A stretch of DNA of 64,000 nt, from the NCBI GenBank assembly GCA_947650285.1, contig CANTFL010001204.1:1-64000 (forward strand). Direction: 5' to 3'. The notes beneath the pieces were generated by a model. It was not told the origin of the DNA, searched no databases, and saw only the letters and a list, made by a program, of their open reading frames with translations. A program made the position numbers and the translations under genes. This document shows, piece by piece, positions 21,020-32,352 of the stretch (position 1 is the stretch's first letter; each line of letters starts with the position of its first letter). The stretch comes from Hyaloperonospora brassicae (lineage: Eukaryota; Oomycota; Peronosporomycetes; Peronosporales; Peronosporaceae).

Positions 21020-22567
21020 CTCAACAATACATGAGGCAGCCGACAGCATCGCGGTACGGGAAATGTGCCATGATCGGTTCATGGTTACATCCGCCTTCGA
21101 GCATGTCTTGGTCAACTTGAGTCCGGGATCTTGCGGCGTTTTGACGGGGTTACTGATTTCCATGCCGAACCTTTCCAGTATGTCTGTGGAAAAATCAGTT
21201 TGACGAGCGAAAACATTGCCACTGATGGCATCTTGATCAATCTTTATGCCCAAAAAGTATTACAGCCGACCGAGGTCCGTCATCTCAAATCGCTCGCATA
21301 GCGCCTCCTTTGTCATTCGGAGCATCTTGTCGAAGTTGCATGCCAGTACCAAATCATCGACGTAAAGTGCCGCAAAACTTGCATGTCTTCTCCGTCCTAC
21401 TTGGCGTACATGCAGTGATCGGTCTTGTACGTCTTAAACCCCATTTCGAGCATGAACTTGTCAATGGTTTGATTTCACATGCGTGGAAATTGCATCAAAC
21501 TGTATAGAGAGCGCTTGAGCTGACAGACGTAGTCCGGATTGACTTCGTTGATGTATGCCTCGGGATGCGCAATGTAGATATCTTCGTCAGTAGTCCGTTG
21601 AGGAAAGCTGTCTTGACGTCAATTTGGTGCACCTTAAACTTGTAGTTGGCGGATAGACTGAGCAGGATCCGAGCCGACGTGAATTTGTCCACCGGAGCAT
21701 ACGTTTCTTCATGGTCGATGCCATACTTCTGCGAAAAACCCTTGTCTACAAGTCGCGCCTTGAATCTCTCGACCTCGTCAGCTTGATTCTGCTTGATCCG
21801 AAAGACTCATCGATAACCTATGCCTTGCGACCTTGTGGAATCGGCACTAATTCTCATGTCTTGTTCTTACGCGATGATGCCACTTCGGAGTCGCATGCAT
21901 CCTTCCACTTGGCCGCGTTTCTTGATTCCATCGCCGACTTGAACGTAGTCGACATTTCCCCCACTGACTCAACAACGAATTTAGCTTTAAAGTCGTGAGC
22001 CGTCGCGGACATCTCATCAAGCGATCGGTGAAGACTCTGTTTCTTATTCCCGGGGATCGTCACGGCCTGTTCATGCGACCGATTACGTTGATGCTGCTTG
22101 CTTCCAGGCTCAAAGTCGACGTCCGGTGGGGCTCGAGGTTGTGAATGCTTGGTGCTGTCCTGCATCAATACTTGATCGGGCGCAGCGTCATCTGTACCTT
22201 GGTCGGTCTGATCAGTTTGGGACGAAGGTTCATCGACCACCGCTTTGTCTTGAACGGCGACTGTATCAATTCGCTTCACGTGATCGAGAACGTCCTCCAT
22301 GAATTGCGCATCACGACTTGTCATCCACGACCGTTCTCAAAGTCTTCGAATCGGCAAGTCTTTTCATGCTCGGAATAGCCAAGAAATCGGCAGCGCACCG
22401 AGCGACGTCAAATTTACAGCGATTTTCCTTGGGCATCTGGACGTACGCATAGCAACCGAAAACATTCAGGATCGCCAACAGGTGTTTCTTGCTAGTCCGA
22501 ACTTATTACAGTGACATCTCATGACCGACTGCACGTGTTGGACACCGGTCGCGGAGAATGTCGCAGT
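21020..22567 (-). pseudogene. CopE antisense RT and linker, copy 2
   Basis: Same broken RT pieces as in copy 1 (GNVFARQTDFSTDILERFGM, HQIDVKTAFLNGLL, D/Q-rich linker). The upstream integrase, protease and gag of CopE are absent because of the G1 LTR. Confidence 0.75.
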
Positions 22568-24360
22568 TGTGGCGAAGTCACGAATTAAATTTTGTACGAG
22601 GATCGGTGGCTACACATTTGGGACGCCACTTACTTGTGGAAAAGGAGACCATGGGACCCGGCGATCTAATAAGGAGACGGAAGGCGATCTAAACGGGATC
22701 GGCGATTTGATCCAACTGTCGTCAGACTGATGGGTATGGAACGATCTGAGACGGGGTGATCTGGGACAAGACGATAGGTAGGACGATTCCTATGGAGCGA
22801 TCAGGGACAAGGATCTGAGACCGGGCGATGTGATGTGACTATGTGACGAAGGTGTGACATCCTGCAGACCGGTGACACTCTCTATGGGTCTCCCAAAGGG
22901 AGTACTGATTTAGGTTAATTATGGACCGATCTGGAAGTGGGGTTGTTTGTGGGGGTCCGTGGGACCGTTGTGAGAATTGTGGATGGCCCCATTGTGCGGA
23001 TAAACCGTTGGGTATAGTATCGGAGCATGAAAAATGAACGGAAAAGGCATATAGGGCCGGATCGCACTGTGTCGATCCTCAACGATCTCGAATTGGGCAT
23101 CAGATCGGTCATGTTCCCTGCTGGTTATGGATATATCGATGATGGAGCTATTGTATGATGATGTACATGCTTGTTGGAGATCCATGAGTGATGTCTTAAA
23201 AGTTCAGACCGAAAGAGCCAGTGGAAGCCGGTCGAAGTGACGTCGCAAAATGGATTTAGACACATTCCACATCTTGGATACTATTTCGGACCTTTTGGTA
23301 CCAAAAGTGGGCATTTGGTACCATATTTGGAATTTGGTCTCTTTTGGTGTCTAGGTACGATATCGGGAGTATTGGCGCTATCTTTGGAGTTCAGGTCACG
23401 AAATTTCGACACGTGTTCAAAGGGGCGGTCAAGCTTAAAGGTGATATCGACTTGGACAGTGACCTACAGTTTGGAATAGGCTTAAAGATAGATTGGCTAT
23501 TAATTTTGTTGGTTAATAAACAGACTTGAACTCTACTTCTTCTGCTCACGACGCACGTTCTCTTCCCCTCTTCTCCGGGCAAGATTGATTTGAATTTCCC
23601 GGCGGGTCAAGGCACGCGTGTTACACGGACACAGAAGACCGATCTTGGATTGTTGGCCAAGATCGAGAAGAGCGATCTCGGGATATCTGGCCCGGATCGA
23701 TCAAGTACTCACACTCAACTCAACTGCTAGGGTAGCAGCAACATCAGGAAAAGGAAAAGGACTTTGGTTACAAGATCGCAAGGCAGCTCAAGTGGTCAGA
23801 AGATCTGGACAAGGAGTTCAAGACAAGACCGAGCAAGACCGAAGCGATCTACAGGGCAGATCGGCACGTTTCATTTTGGCGAAACAAGCAACCGATCCAC
23901 CCATATTGCGCACTTCCGGCAAGATCGGCCGATCCCGAGACTAGATCGGACCGATCCCAACGCAAGATCGACGCAAGACAACTATTTGCTGAGTGAAGAT
24001 TTCCGCACAGCGAAGACCCCGATCTCGAAGACAAATCGAGATCGGTGTGATTCAAGATCGAGATCGCGACATCGCCCAAGAGTGACTGCCGCGACTCAAG
24101 ATCAAGATCGCAGAACCCCCGTTCGTGGTGTGAAGATTTCCGCACCGGAAGCGAACGCTCAACCCAAACTCCCAGCGAGATCGACATCTCCCAAGGCCAT
24201 TACGAAGAGCTCAAGCCAGCCCAACCGACGGGTACACAAGGTGAGCACAAGGTTATACAGCAAGGCACGGATCGGAGTACCCTCTCCGTGAGTCGGCAAG
24301 TCTGGGCAAGTGGAAGATTGACACTCACGAAAGCAATTTTGTGAGATCGACTTTACCACA
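22568..24360 (+). repeat. G1 LTR 1 (1,793 bp)
   Basis: Begins TGTGGCGAAGTC and ends GACTTTACCACA, inverse ends, followed at once by a CCA-type primer-binding site. Its right half (from about 23340) is nearly identical to LTR 2 while its left half is clearly diverged. The stretch 23641-24120 has about 21 GATC sites. Open frames in it are not genes. Confidence 0.8.
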
Positions 24361-24361
24361 A

Positions 24362-24380
24362 TGGTGCGCGTGCCCGGATC
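24362..24380 (+). other. G1 primer-binding site
   Basis: TGGTGCGCGTGCCCGGATC follows the LTR after one base. Its complement ends ...GCGCACCA, the 3' end of a mature tRNA. I cannot name the tRNA. The same site is at 32165-32183. Confidence 0.65.
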
Positions 24381-24618
24381 TTCTGAGGCCTCGGGATTTC
24401 ACCGTGAGTCCACTGGCGAAGATGTCAAGATCAAGCAAGAACCTGGGATTGAAGTGTCAGCGACAGAGGGATCGACGCAGACACGCAGAAACACAAGATC
24501 CTCGGATCATTAGAGTTTTGGGAGGGGATCTGATGAAATGAAAATGAAAGAGGAATATCGAGAGATCGATCTGAAAGATAAACCTCAACCCCCTCCTAGG
24601 GTCCTTTGGGGGGCCACC

Positions 24619-24646
24619 GCAGATCGCTCTGCAAAGAGCGATCTGC
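24619..24646 (+). other. Perfect 12-bp hairpin with GCAA loop in G1 gag start
   Basis: Arms GCAGATCGCTCT and AGAGCGATCTGC are perfectly complementary around a 4-nt GCAA loop, a GNRA-type tetraloop. It lies about 260 nt after the primer-binding site, where retroelements often keep packaging or dimerisation signals. Conserved in G1-B. Confidence 0.6.
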
Positions 24647-25886
24647 TGGATGAAAATCCAATGGTGAAAACCACATCGGCGAAAGCCAAACCCTATTCCT
24701 TCGTCGAGAGGTCGCCCGACCTCAAGCCGAGGAACTCAATCGCGAGATCGATCGCATTGGAACGATCCACGATGAGATCGGTGGGATCAGATGTCAAAGA
24801 TCGACAGATCGGCCACACCGTGCGATCGAAGATCGGAGTCAAAGAGGAATACGATGAAACATCAGAGAAGATCGCGACGCCAAAGACGGAATGTGACCCA
24901 ATGAATATCGTGTCCAGGGAGAAGGAGACGACGGGTGAGGCACGGGAGCGTGCGAAATGGCAATACTATTATGGTCATTTAAAGATACTATTCAAGACGG
25001 ATCCAGTGTTCAAGATATTAAGGCGCAAGTTGATTGGACCTCTGGATAAGCCGATCTCGGTCCCACCTCCTGGGACCAACAAAGTAGACGAGATCAATTT
25101 GATTTTACAGATGTTGGACGACATGGGTGTCTGCTTTAACGCCTTTGATGGAGATGAACTGCTGAGTTGCAGCTTGGAACAGTTGAAGAACGCGGCGAAT
25201 GAGTTTGTGGAGATCATGATTATGCTGGTGGGCAAAGCCAATACTCCTGAAGCCAAGATCGAGACACCCTCGGACTCGCTCCAGAAACACCCCGCGGGAT
25301 CGCCCCGTTACGCCTCGGATAACTGCGAGAGCGAGTCAGATGGATCCATCAGCATTCGTCGGATGTCTCTGGGACCATCAAGTGATACGTTTTTAAAGGA
25401 CAAGATCGGCCAAGCCAAGATTGACGCCTTTAAAGGACACGCCAAGAGCGACATGCCACAGAGATCGGCCGGTACCCGTACTGGGCTGGACGATCAAGAA
25501 GAAAGTGATCTAAGTCGGCACTTCAATGCAGCCATGAGAAAGTACGAGGCGGATCAACTTACAGCTCAGCAAATGAATCGACAGCCAAACCACTACCCAG
25601 ATCGCCGTACCTTTCTCCAATCCTCGCACGAAAGCCATGACATGCCGGATGTGGAGATGGAATCGGTGGAGTCGGGCACTTACCAGCAGATCCATCATGG
25701 GGCGGAATACGACCCGAATGATTTATGGATGCCCGAACTACGGCGCCCTCACGTAGCTGCGACCGGTGTGGCTAACGGAGGGGGGGGGGCATCACGCAGA
25801 GGATCAGAATCTCAGCGATTTATGAACTGAAATAATTATTAGGGAAGGATCGGGAAGAAGACAAAGCACGAACCTGGATCGGCAAA

Positions 25887-26846
25887 TTGAAGTCAGCGCT
25901 TCTCCGGGATCAAGCACCGGACGAAGAGAGATGTCTGGTTTTCGGTGATCTCATGGTGGGCCCCGCCCGTTATTGGTACCGACAGCTGGGTAGATCGACG
26001 AGATTCAATTGGAAAGAATTAATGGACAGTTTTCTTGTGGAATATGCGGGACACGGGATGTCCGCAAGCCGGCAATATTACCACGCAAAGAAACGATCGG
26101 AGGAAGATCCTTTGCAGTACCTATATCGGCTTAATGTGATGGGACTGCAGGCGAAGATACCGGTGATGACTGGATTGCCAGCTGCGCGCAAGGAACATGT
26201 CAACCATTTCATTGACACCTTGGACGACCCCGATCTGTCCAATCAGTTGCTACTGCGGAATATAGAAAACGCAGATGCCATGCAAAAAACGCTACATGGA
26301 TATCAACAAGGAAGATCGCGTCAAGGGAAAGTGATGATGGGATCGTCCAAGTTTAGACAGAAGGGAACTCAGTGTCCAGCGCTGTCTAAGCCTGCACGAG
26401 CGGTGAGGATGATCCGTACCGAGGACGTCAGCAGCTAGTAAGGATCGGACACCTACGGATCAGATTCGGAAGATCGGTTGAGATCGGTTCACGTGGCTGC
26501 TACTACGCATCGGCACTCATCCCCCAGTGACGTTACGGCAAACGCGAGATCGGTCGACCCGAACAATCGTTGAGATTACCAAGATCGCAATGTGCTATCA
26601 AAGCCGTGAACTCATTGCGGATCGACCAAGCACGGAGATCTCGGTTGCTGGAAGCGGCTCACTTGCCAGAAGTGTGGGCGCAAAGGGTATTCCTCCGACA
26701 ATTGTTTTTCGTGTGTCGCGCCTGCGACGAGATGCATGATCCGGGGAAGTGTCCGATGGAGGAGTTCTACAGCATGATCCGCCAGTGGTACGTCCCAAAC
26801 AAGCATGCGGGGATGCTGCCAGAGAAGGCCGAGAAGATGTTATACT
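25887..26846 (+). pseudogene. G1-A gag, capsid and nucleocapsid
   Basis: 25887-26438 encodes a Gypsy gag capsid (CLVFGDLMVGPARYWYRQL...FNWKELMDSFLVEYAG...YHAKKRSEEDPLQYLYRLN). Zinc knuckles follow in broken frames: the first Cys of CTHCGSTKHGDLGC is a TGA here, then CQKCGRKGYSSDNC, then intact CRACDEMHDPGKC. A TAG separates capsid and knuckles. Confidence 0.8.
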
Positions 26847-26907
26847 AGGACGCTCGCCAGGTTGGAATCTGGTACGAGCCGAGCTTTCTGGGCTCTGCAT
26901 TATTGCA

Positions 26908-27852
26908 TACGTGGAAAAAAAGAAGACAGATCGCGAGAGTAAGCAGGATACAGATATGGAAACAAATATATCTCGTTCGAAGTCAAAACGTGTTGCTTCC
27001 GTGTCCCATATGAAGAGGATCGATGAATACTCGCGATCTGAACCAACTATGGAGATCGAGCTCGCTTACGGTGAATCTAGCGGGTATTGGAAACATTACT
27101 CGCACGGGAAGTGGTTTAAGCAGGCGAAGGCTATCGGCAGGATCAACAACGTGAAAGCGGCTCTGCTATTTGATTATGGTGCTGAAGTGTCGATTATTGA
27201 CACCACCTTTGCTCGTAAGGTTAGTTACATTATTGACGAAAGTCAGCGACAAGAGTGTATCGGGATCGGAGAAACTCCGTACATGACGATGGGACGTACC
27301 AAGATCAAAGTAACCCTCGCGGGTTCGCTGGTATATTATTTTAATGTGTGGGTAGGCGATCTAGCAGGACAAGAAGCGATTCAGGGAATGGACGTAATGG
27401 TGCCTGCCGGAGTACGACTCGATCTAGCCGACGGCGCGCTATGTCTCCCAGAGGAAGTCCGTATTCACCTCGCAGGACGTCGCCCCGCGTACGGATTGAA
27501 GGTACAGAATGTAACGGCGAATGACCAACACGTGGTGATCCCGGTCGGAGAGTCAAGAGAAGTGAAGATCGGGATCGGAGGGGCTAAGTTGAAGTTGTGG
27601 GTCGCCCGAGGACCTGACTGGGTACCCACGGTGATCTCGGGGTTTGGTAGGAGGAAGTGTCTGCAGATGACCAATATTGGCGATCACGAGATTATACTAC
27701 CCACTCATACTGTACTGGGCGTGTGGGTGGAAGGAGACATGATACCGAGGACTCAAGGCTTCGTGACGGTCGGACCGGGGAAGTACAAGGAGTGGCAGAC
27801 TCTGGCGTATGAGGCTACGACGACACGAGTGAATGAACTCCCAAAAGAATAG
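26908..27852 (+). pseudogene. G1-A retropepsin-like protease
   Basis: Open from about 26749 but homologous only from about 26908. The catalytic loop reads ALLFDYGAEVSIID where D-T/S-G-A is expected. Flap-side GSLVYYFNVWVGD and IQGMDVMVPAGVRLDL complete the retropepsin fold. The Thr/Ser to Tyr change is shared with G1-B. About 130 residues of unknown role follow. Confidence 0.75.
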
Positions 27853-27861
27853 ATCGGACCA

Positions 27862-29118
27862 TTGGTAGATCGCCCTACGTACGCAACTCCCAAATGCATC
27901 ATGAAACGTCCGTCTGATGCGATAAAGGACATACCTCCAGCGGTCTTCATGGTAACGAAACAAGCTGGCGACGACGAATTGCAAAAGGCAGATACTGATG
28001 TTGCAAGGGAAGTAACGTTCAACGGGGTCAGATCTAATTCACTCGATGAACCAAATCTATCGCCGATAGCTAACGATCATGAGATCGAACCCGATATCGC
28101 GATGAGAAGAGACCAAGGGACCGAACAAGGAGAACAAGACAACAGACTGTCTTCGTTGGACGTCAATCTTACAGACAACAGAGCAGGATTGGATCGTTCC
28201 GAGGAGACGCAAAGATCCGAAGAGGACAAGCCGTCTAAGATCGACGAAGCTGACTCCACAGAAGCACCAGTCTACTATCACGAGAGTGGATATTTATTTG
28301 CCGAGGACATCGAGCAACATCTGGCGGTGTTACCAGAGATATCCACTGCCACGGAAGAAATGACAATTGACGACATTCAGATCGGCGATCCTAACGTTCC
28401 GCTCACAACAGATCAACAAAGACTCAGATCGCTGATATGGAAGAGCCGTCACCTTCTTATGGGGAAGGGCAACTCTCAACCGCCAGAAGCACGAGGTGCG
28501 ATTTGTGATATCGATGTCGGTGGAGCCGCACCAATTGCGCAAAGAGTCCGTCCGGTCGCACCCAAATATCGGGAGAAGCTGTCAGATCTCATCGAAGGAC
28601 TGTTAGCAGCCAAGATCGTTCAGCCATCCACGTCACCTTGGGCGTCTCCGATAGTGGTGATCATCAAGAAGAACGGAGTGGGCATTCGCCTTTGCATTGA
28701 TTATCGAAGAGTGAACCAGCTGACGCGCCTGATGGTTTACCCCATGCCGCTGATCAGCAATCTGCTGGAAGACCTAGATAAAGCTCTATGGTACTGTTCG
28801 CTAGACATGGCTAGTGGATTTTGGGTTGTTGAGATGAGTGAACGAGCTAAACTGATCTCAGCGTTTGTCACGCCGTTTGGCCTGTTCGAGTGGCTACGAA
28901 TGCCTTTTGGGCTTAAGAACGCGCCCCAGATCTACCAACGTTTGGTTGACAATGCGCTGTATGGATATCTCAAGATCGGCCAGAGATCCACCTCGGATGG
29001 CCCGATCGACGTGTTTAAGGACGGCGAACCTGAGACAGATCGACGACCCTCTATACTGGGACGGCGATCTTACATTGACGATATTCTCATACCAGCCACG
29101 TCATGGGAATCTATGTAA
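27862..29118 (+). pseudogene. G1-A reverse transcriptase
   Basis: About 170 residues of acidic linker, then Gypsy RT: LLAAKIVQPSTSPWASPIVV, IRLCIDYRRVNQLT, YCSLDMASGFWVVEM, LRMPFGLKNAPQIYQRL and the catalytic SYIDDIL. An unusual insert of about 26 residues sits between NALYGYL and YIDD. A TAA (29116-29118) ends the frame after SWESM. The thumb continues from 29134. The same stop is in G1-B. Confidence 0.88.
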
Positions 29119-29133
29119 GCAAAAGTAGAGCGA

Positions 29134-29775
29134 TTGCTGGAAACGCGTGATAAGTGGTATCTGTCCATCAGTCTTACGAAGAGTTTTTGGGGGTGCCGTA
29201 AGGTCGATTATTTGGAGCATCGAGTGTCGATGGATGGTCTGGAGGCTCAGCCCAATAACTTGGAGTCGTTGGTCAACATCCCATTCCCTAGTACGCTACG
29301 AGCTATGCAATCTTTTCTCGGGAGCTTGAACTACTACCGTCGCTTCACTGAAAATTTCTCGGTGTACGCCGCGGTGTTGTATGAGTTTAGGGAATCGGAT
29401 TTCTTCGAGATCGGCCGATCTCAGCTCGCAGCAGGAGACGAATGGTCGACCGAGGGTCGATGGACAGAAGCCAAGGTTGCTTTCACTATGCTAAAGGCTA
29501 AGATAGCTACAGCTCCCATGCTCAAACACTTCGACCCAGATCGCCCTCCCGTGATCGTGGTCTACGCTAGCAAGTGGGCTGTTTTAGCGGCCCTGATACA
29601 GGAGTACAATGGCGTGTACCATCCGGTGACGTTTACTAGCCGCACTCTAAACCACAATGGGCTTAACTACGAGACGGTGGAAAATAAAGTGCTGGCGCTA
29701 CTTCGTGTCTTGGATGTATGCTGTACTACGCTTGCCTCGCGGGAGATCACTGTGCTGACCCGACATTCTACGTAA
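29134..29775 (+). pseudogene. G1-A RT thumb and degenerate first RNase H
   Basis: SLTKSFWGCRKVDYL and MQSFLGSLNYYRRF are the Gypsy RT thumb. The RNase H follows as VIVVYASKWAVLAALIQEY...YETVENKVLALL...VLTRHST. The expected first Asp is Tyr and the TDH/TDN Asp is Arg, so this domain is likely a structural tether. A stop follows HST. Confidence 0.8.
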
Positions 29776-29781
29776 GCGTGG

Positions 29782-30369
29782 TTGATGCAATCTCGAGGGC
29801 CAAACATGAGATTAGGACGGTGGGCTGCTTTGCTGTCGAACTGGACTATGGAGGTGAAGAAATGTGAGCGAGGAGAGGAAGAAATTCTGGGCATGTTGGC
29901 AGCGAGTATCACCCCAAGAGACGAAATAGAAGAGATGCTGATCGCGATCTCCCCACGTAAAGACTGCCGACTCAAGATATCGACGCCTCCTCCAACAGTG
30001 GGAGCAGATGCGGAGTTGCTGGTGGCCAGTTTCGATGGATCGGCGAGGATAAAAAAGAAAGGAGGGTCGTACAGTGCTGTGATATGGAGGTTACCCGAGT
30101 GGACGATCGTGGCGGCAGAATCCAGATATGCTCTTGACCTCACCGTGAATGAAGCTGAGTATAATGGATTGCTGTAATGCTTCAATTTACTGGCCGATCT
30201 GGACAGGGGAAGAGTAATCTTTTGTGGGGACTCTAATTTGGTGATTCGACAGATGCGTGGTGAGATCGACTGCAAAGCACCGGGCCTGCAACTTCTGAGG
30301 CATAAAGCGTTAGAGAAATTGCGATCTTGGCCTAGTCACGTGTTTCTGCATATGAAGCGAGAATGGAAC
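29782..30369 (+). pseudogene. G1-A second (archaeal-type) RNase H, truncated
   Basis: LLVASFDGSARIKKKGGSY (Asp), LTVNEAEYNGLL (Glu) then a stop, then ILFVGTLIW-like frame-shifted sequence and HMKREWN. The LTR begins right there (30370), removing the last catalytic part. Confidence 0.78.
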
Positions 30370-32163
30370 TGTGGTAAAGTCACTAATCAAATTCTGGGAC
30401 GTGGATCGGTGACCACCCAGTTAAGGTGTCACTTACGGGTGGAAAATGATGACATTGGACCTAGCGATCCAATAAGGAGATGGAAAACGATCTCAACGGG
30501 GATCGGCTATCCGATCCAACTGTCTCCAGATTGATGGATATGGATCGACCTGAGGCGGAGCGATCTGGGACAAGACGACAAATAGAACAATTTACATGGA
30601 GCGATCTGGGACAAAGATCTGGGACCAGGTGATGTGATATGACTCTGTGACGAAGGTGTAACATCCTGCAGATCGGTGCCACTCTTTACCGGTCTCCCAA
30701 AGGGAGTATTAATTTAGGCTAATTATGGACCGATCTGGAATTGTGGATGTTTGTGGGAGTCCGTAAGACCGTTGTGAGAACTATGGATGGTCCTATTGAG
30801 CACATAAACCCTTGAAGATGGTATCGGAGTACGCTCAATGGACGGAAGAACACATATGACCGGATCGCACGGGGTCGATCCTCTACGATCTCGAATTGGG
30901 CATCAGATCGGCCATGTTCCCTGCTGGTTATGGATATATCGATGATGGAGCTACTGTATGATGATGTACATGCTTGTTGAAGATCCATGAGAGATGTCTC
31001 AAAATTTCAGACCGAAAGAGCCAGTGGAAGCCGGTTGTATTGACGTCGCAAAATGGATTTAGACACATTCGGCATTTGTATACTATTTCGGGCTTTTGCG
31101 TACCAAAAAATGGGTATTAGGTACCGTATTTGGAATTTGGTCTCTTTTGGTGTCTAGGTACGATATCGGGAGTATTGGCGCTATCTTTGGAGTTCAGGTC
31201 ACGAAATTTCGACACGTGTTCAAAGGGGCGGTCAAGCTTAAAGGTGATATCGACTTGGACAGTGACCTACAGTTTGGAATAGGCTTAAAGATAGATTGGC
31301 TATTAATTTGGTTGGTTAATAAACAGACTTGAACTCTACTTCTTCTGCTCACGACGCACGTTCTCTTCCCCTCTTCTCCGGGCAAGATTGATTTGAATTT
31401 CCCGGCGGGTCAAGGCACGCGTGTTACACGGACACAGAAGACCGATCTTGGATTGTTGGCCAAGATCGAGAAGAGCGATCTCGGGATATCTGGCCCGGAT
31501 CGATCAAGTACTCACACTCAACTCAACTGCTAGGGTAGCAGCAACATCAGGAAAAGGAAAAGGACTTTGGTTACAAGATCGCAAGGCAGCTCAAGTGGTC
31601 AGAAGATCTGGACAAGGAGTTCAAGACAAGACCGAGCAAGACCGAAGCGATCTACAGGGCAGATCGGCACGTTTCATTTTGGCGAAACAAGCAACCGATC
31701 CACCCATATTGCGCACTTCCGGCAAGATCGGCCGATCCCGAGACTAGATCGGACCGATCCCAACGCAAGATCGACGCAAGACAACTATTTGCTGAGTGAA
31801 GATTTCCGCACAGCGAAGACCCCGATCTCGAAGACAAATCGAGATCGGTGTGATTCAAGATCGAGATCGCGACATCGCCCAAGAGTGACTGCCGCGACTC
31901 AAGATCAAGATCGCAGAACCCCCGTTCGTGGTGTGAAGATTTCCGCACCGGAAGCGAACGCTCAACCCGAACTCCCAGCGAGATCGACATCTCCCAAGGC
32001 CATTACGAAGAGCTCAAGCCAGCCCAACCGACGGGTACACAAGGTGAGCACAAGGTTATACAGCAAGGCACGGATCGGAGTACCCTCTCCGTGAGTCGGC
32101 AAGTCTGGGCAAGTGGAAGATTGACACTCACGAAAGCAATTTTGTGAGATCGACTTTACCACA
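30370..32163 (+). repeat. G1 LTR 2 (1,794 bp), shared by G1-A and G1-B
   Basis: TGTGGTAAAGTC...GACTTTACCACA. Its left half resembles LTR 3, its right half is nearly identical to LTR 1. It is followed by the same CCA-type primer-binding site. Confidence 0.82.
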
Positions 32164-32352
32164 ATGGTGCGCGTGCCCGGATCTTCTGAGGCCTCGGGAT
32201 TTCACCGTGAGTCCACTGGCGAAGATGTCAAGATCAAGCAAGAACCTGGGATTGAAGTGTCAGCGACAGAGGGATCGACGCAGACACGCAGACACGCAGA
32301 AACACAAGATCCTCGGATCATTAGAGTTTTGGGAGGGGATCTGATGAAATGA
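32164..32352 (+). pseudogene. G1-B gag first segment from the primer-binding-site ATG
   Basis: 62 codons: MVRVPGSSEASGFHRES...DVKIKQEPGIEV...LGGDLMK. Its stop overlaps the next ATG (ATGA at 32349). An 8-bp duplication (ACACGCAG) relative to G1-A puts it out of frame with the rest of gag, so it was probably one frame with the next segment. Confidence 0.5.

Larger units (their letters stand above)
20560..22567. repeat. Segmental direct duplication, copy 2 (2,008 bp)
   Basis: Copy of 13798-15805. It ends exactly where the G1 LTR starts (22568), so G1 lies at or replaced the continuation. Confidence 0.85.
24361..25830 (+). pseudogene. G1-A gag, N-terminal part
   Basis: ATG 24361 overlaps the primer-binding site. 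It reads MVRVPGSSEASGFHRES...VKIKQEPGIEV and hits a TAG (about 24511), in frame with the long frame 24538-25830 (430 residues, MKMKEEYREIDLKD...). The long part is charged and contains KWQYYYGHLKILFKTDPVFKI and FDGDELLSCSLEQL, which recur in G1-B. A run of ten G near 25780 shifts the frame just before the capsid part. Function is assigned by position as matrix-like gag. Confidence 0.7.
22568..32163 (+). mobile_element. G1-A, truncated chromovirus-like Ty3/Gypsy element
   Basis: 5' LTR 22568-24360, internal region 24361-30369, and an LTR (30370-32163) shared with G1-B. The internal region stops inside the second RNase H, right after MKREWN, and joins the LTR. Integrase, chromodomain and antisense gene are therefore deleted. 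Coding frames contain several stops and frameshifts. Confidence 0.85.

Noticed and set aside
22568..23625. A 1,058-bp G1 LTR ending at GCACGCGTGTTACA
   Set aside because: I first placed the end there, but no primer-binding site follows. The 1.8-kb version has inverse ends (TGTGG...CCACA), is followed by a TGG-type site, and is the exact unit of the solo LTR at 48719-50600.
23618..24291. Arg/Ser-rich frames in G1 LTRs (also at 31421-32094 and 44434-44748)
   Set aside because: They are inside the LTR, overlap each other in several frames and result from the GATC-rich sequence; no protein family is visible.
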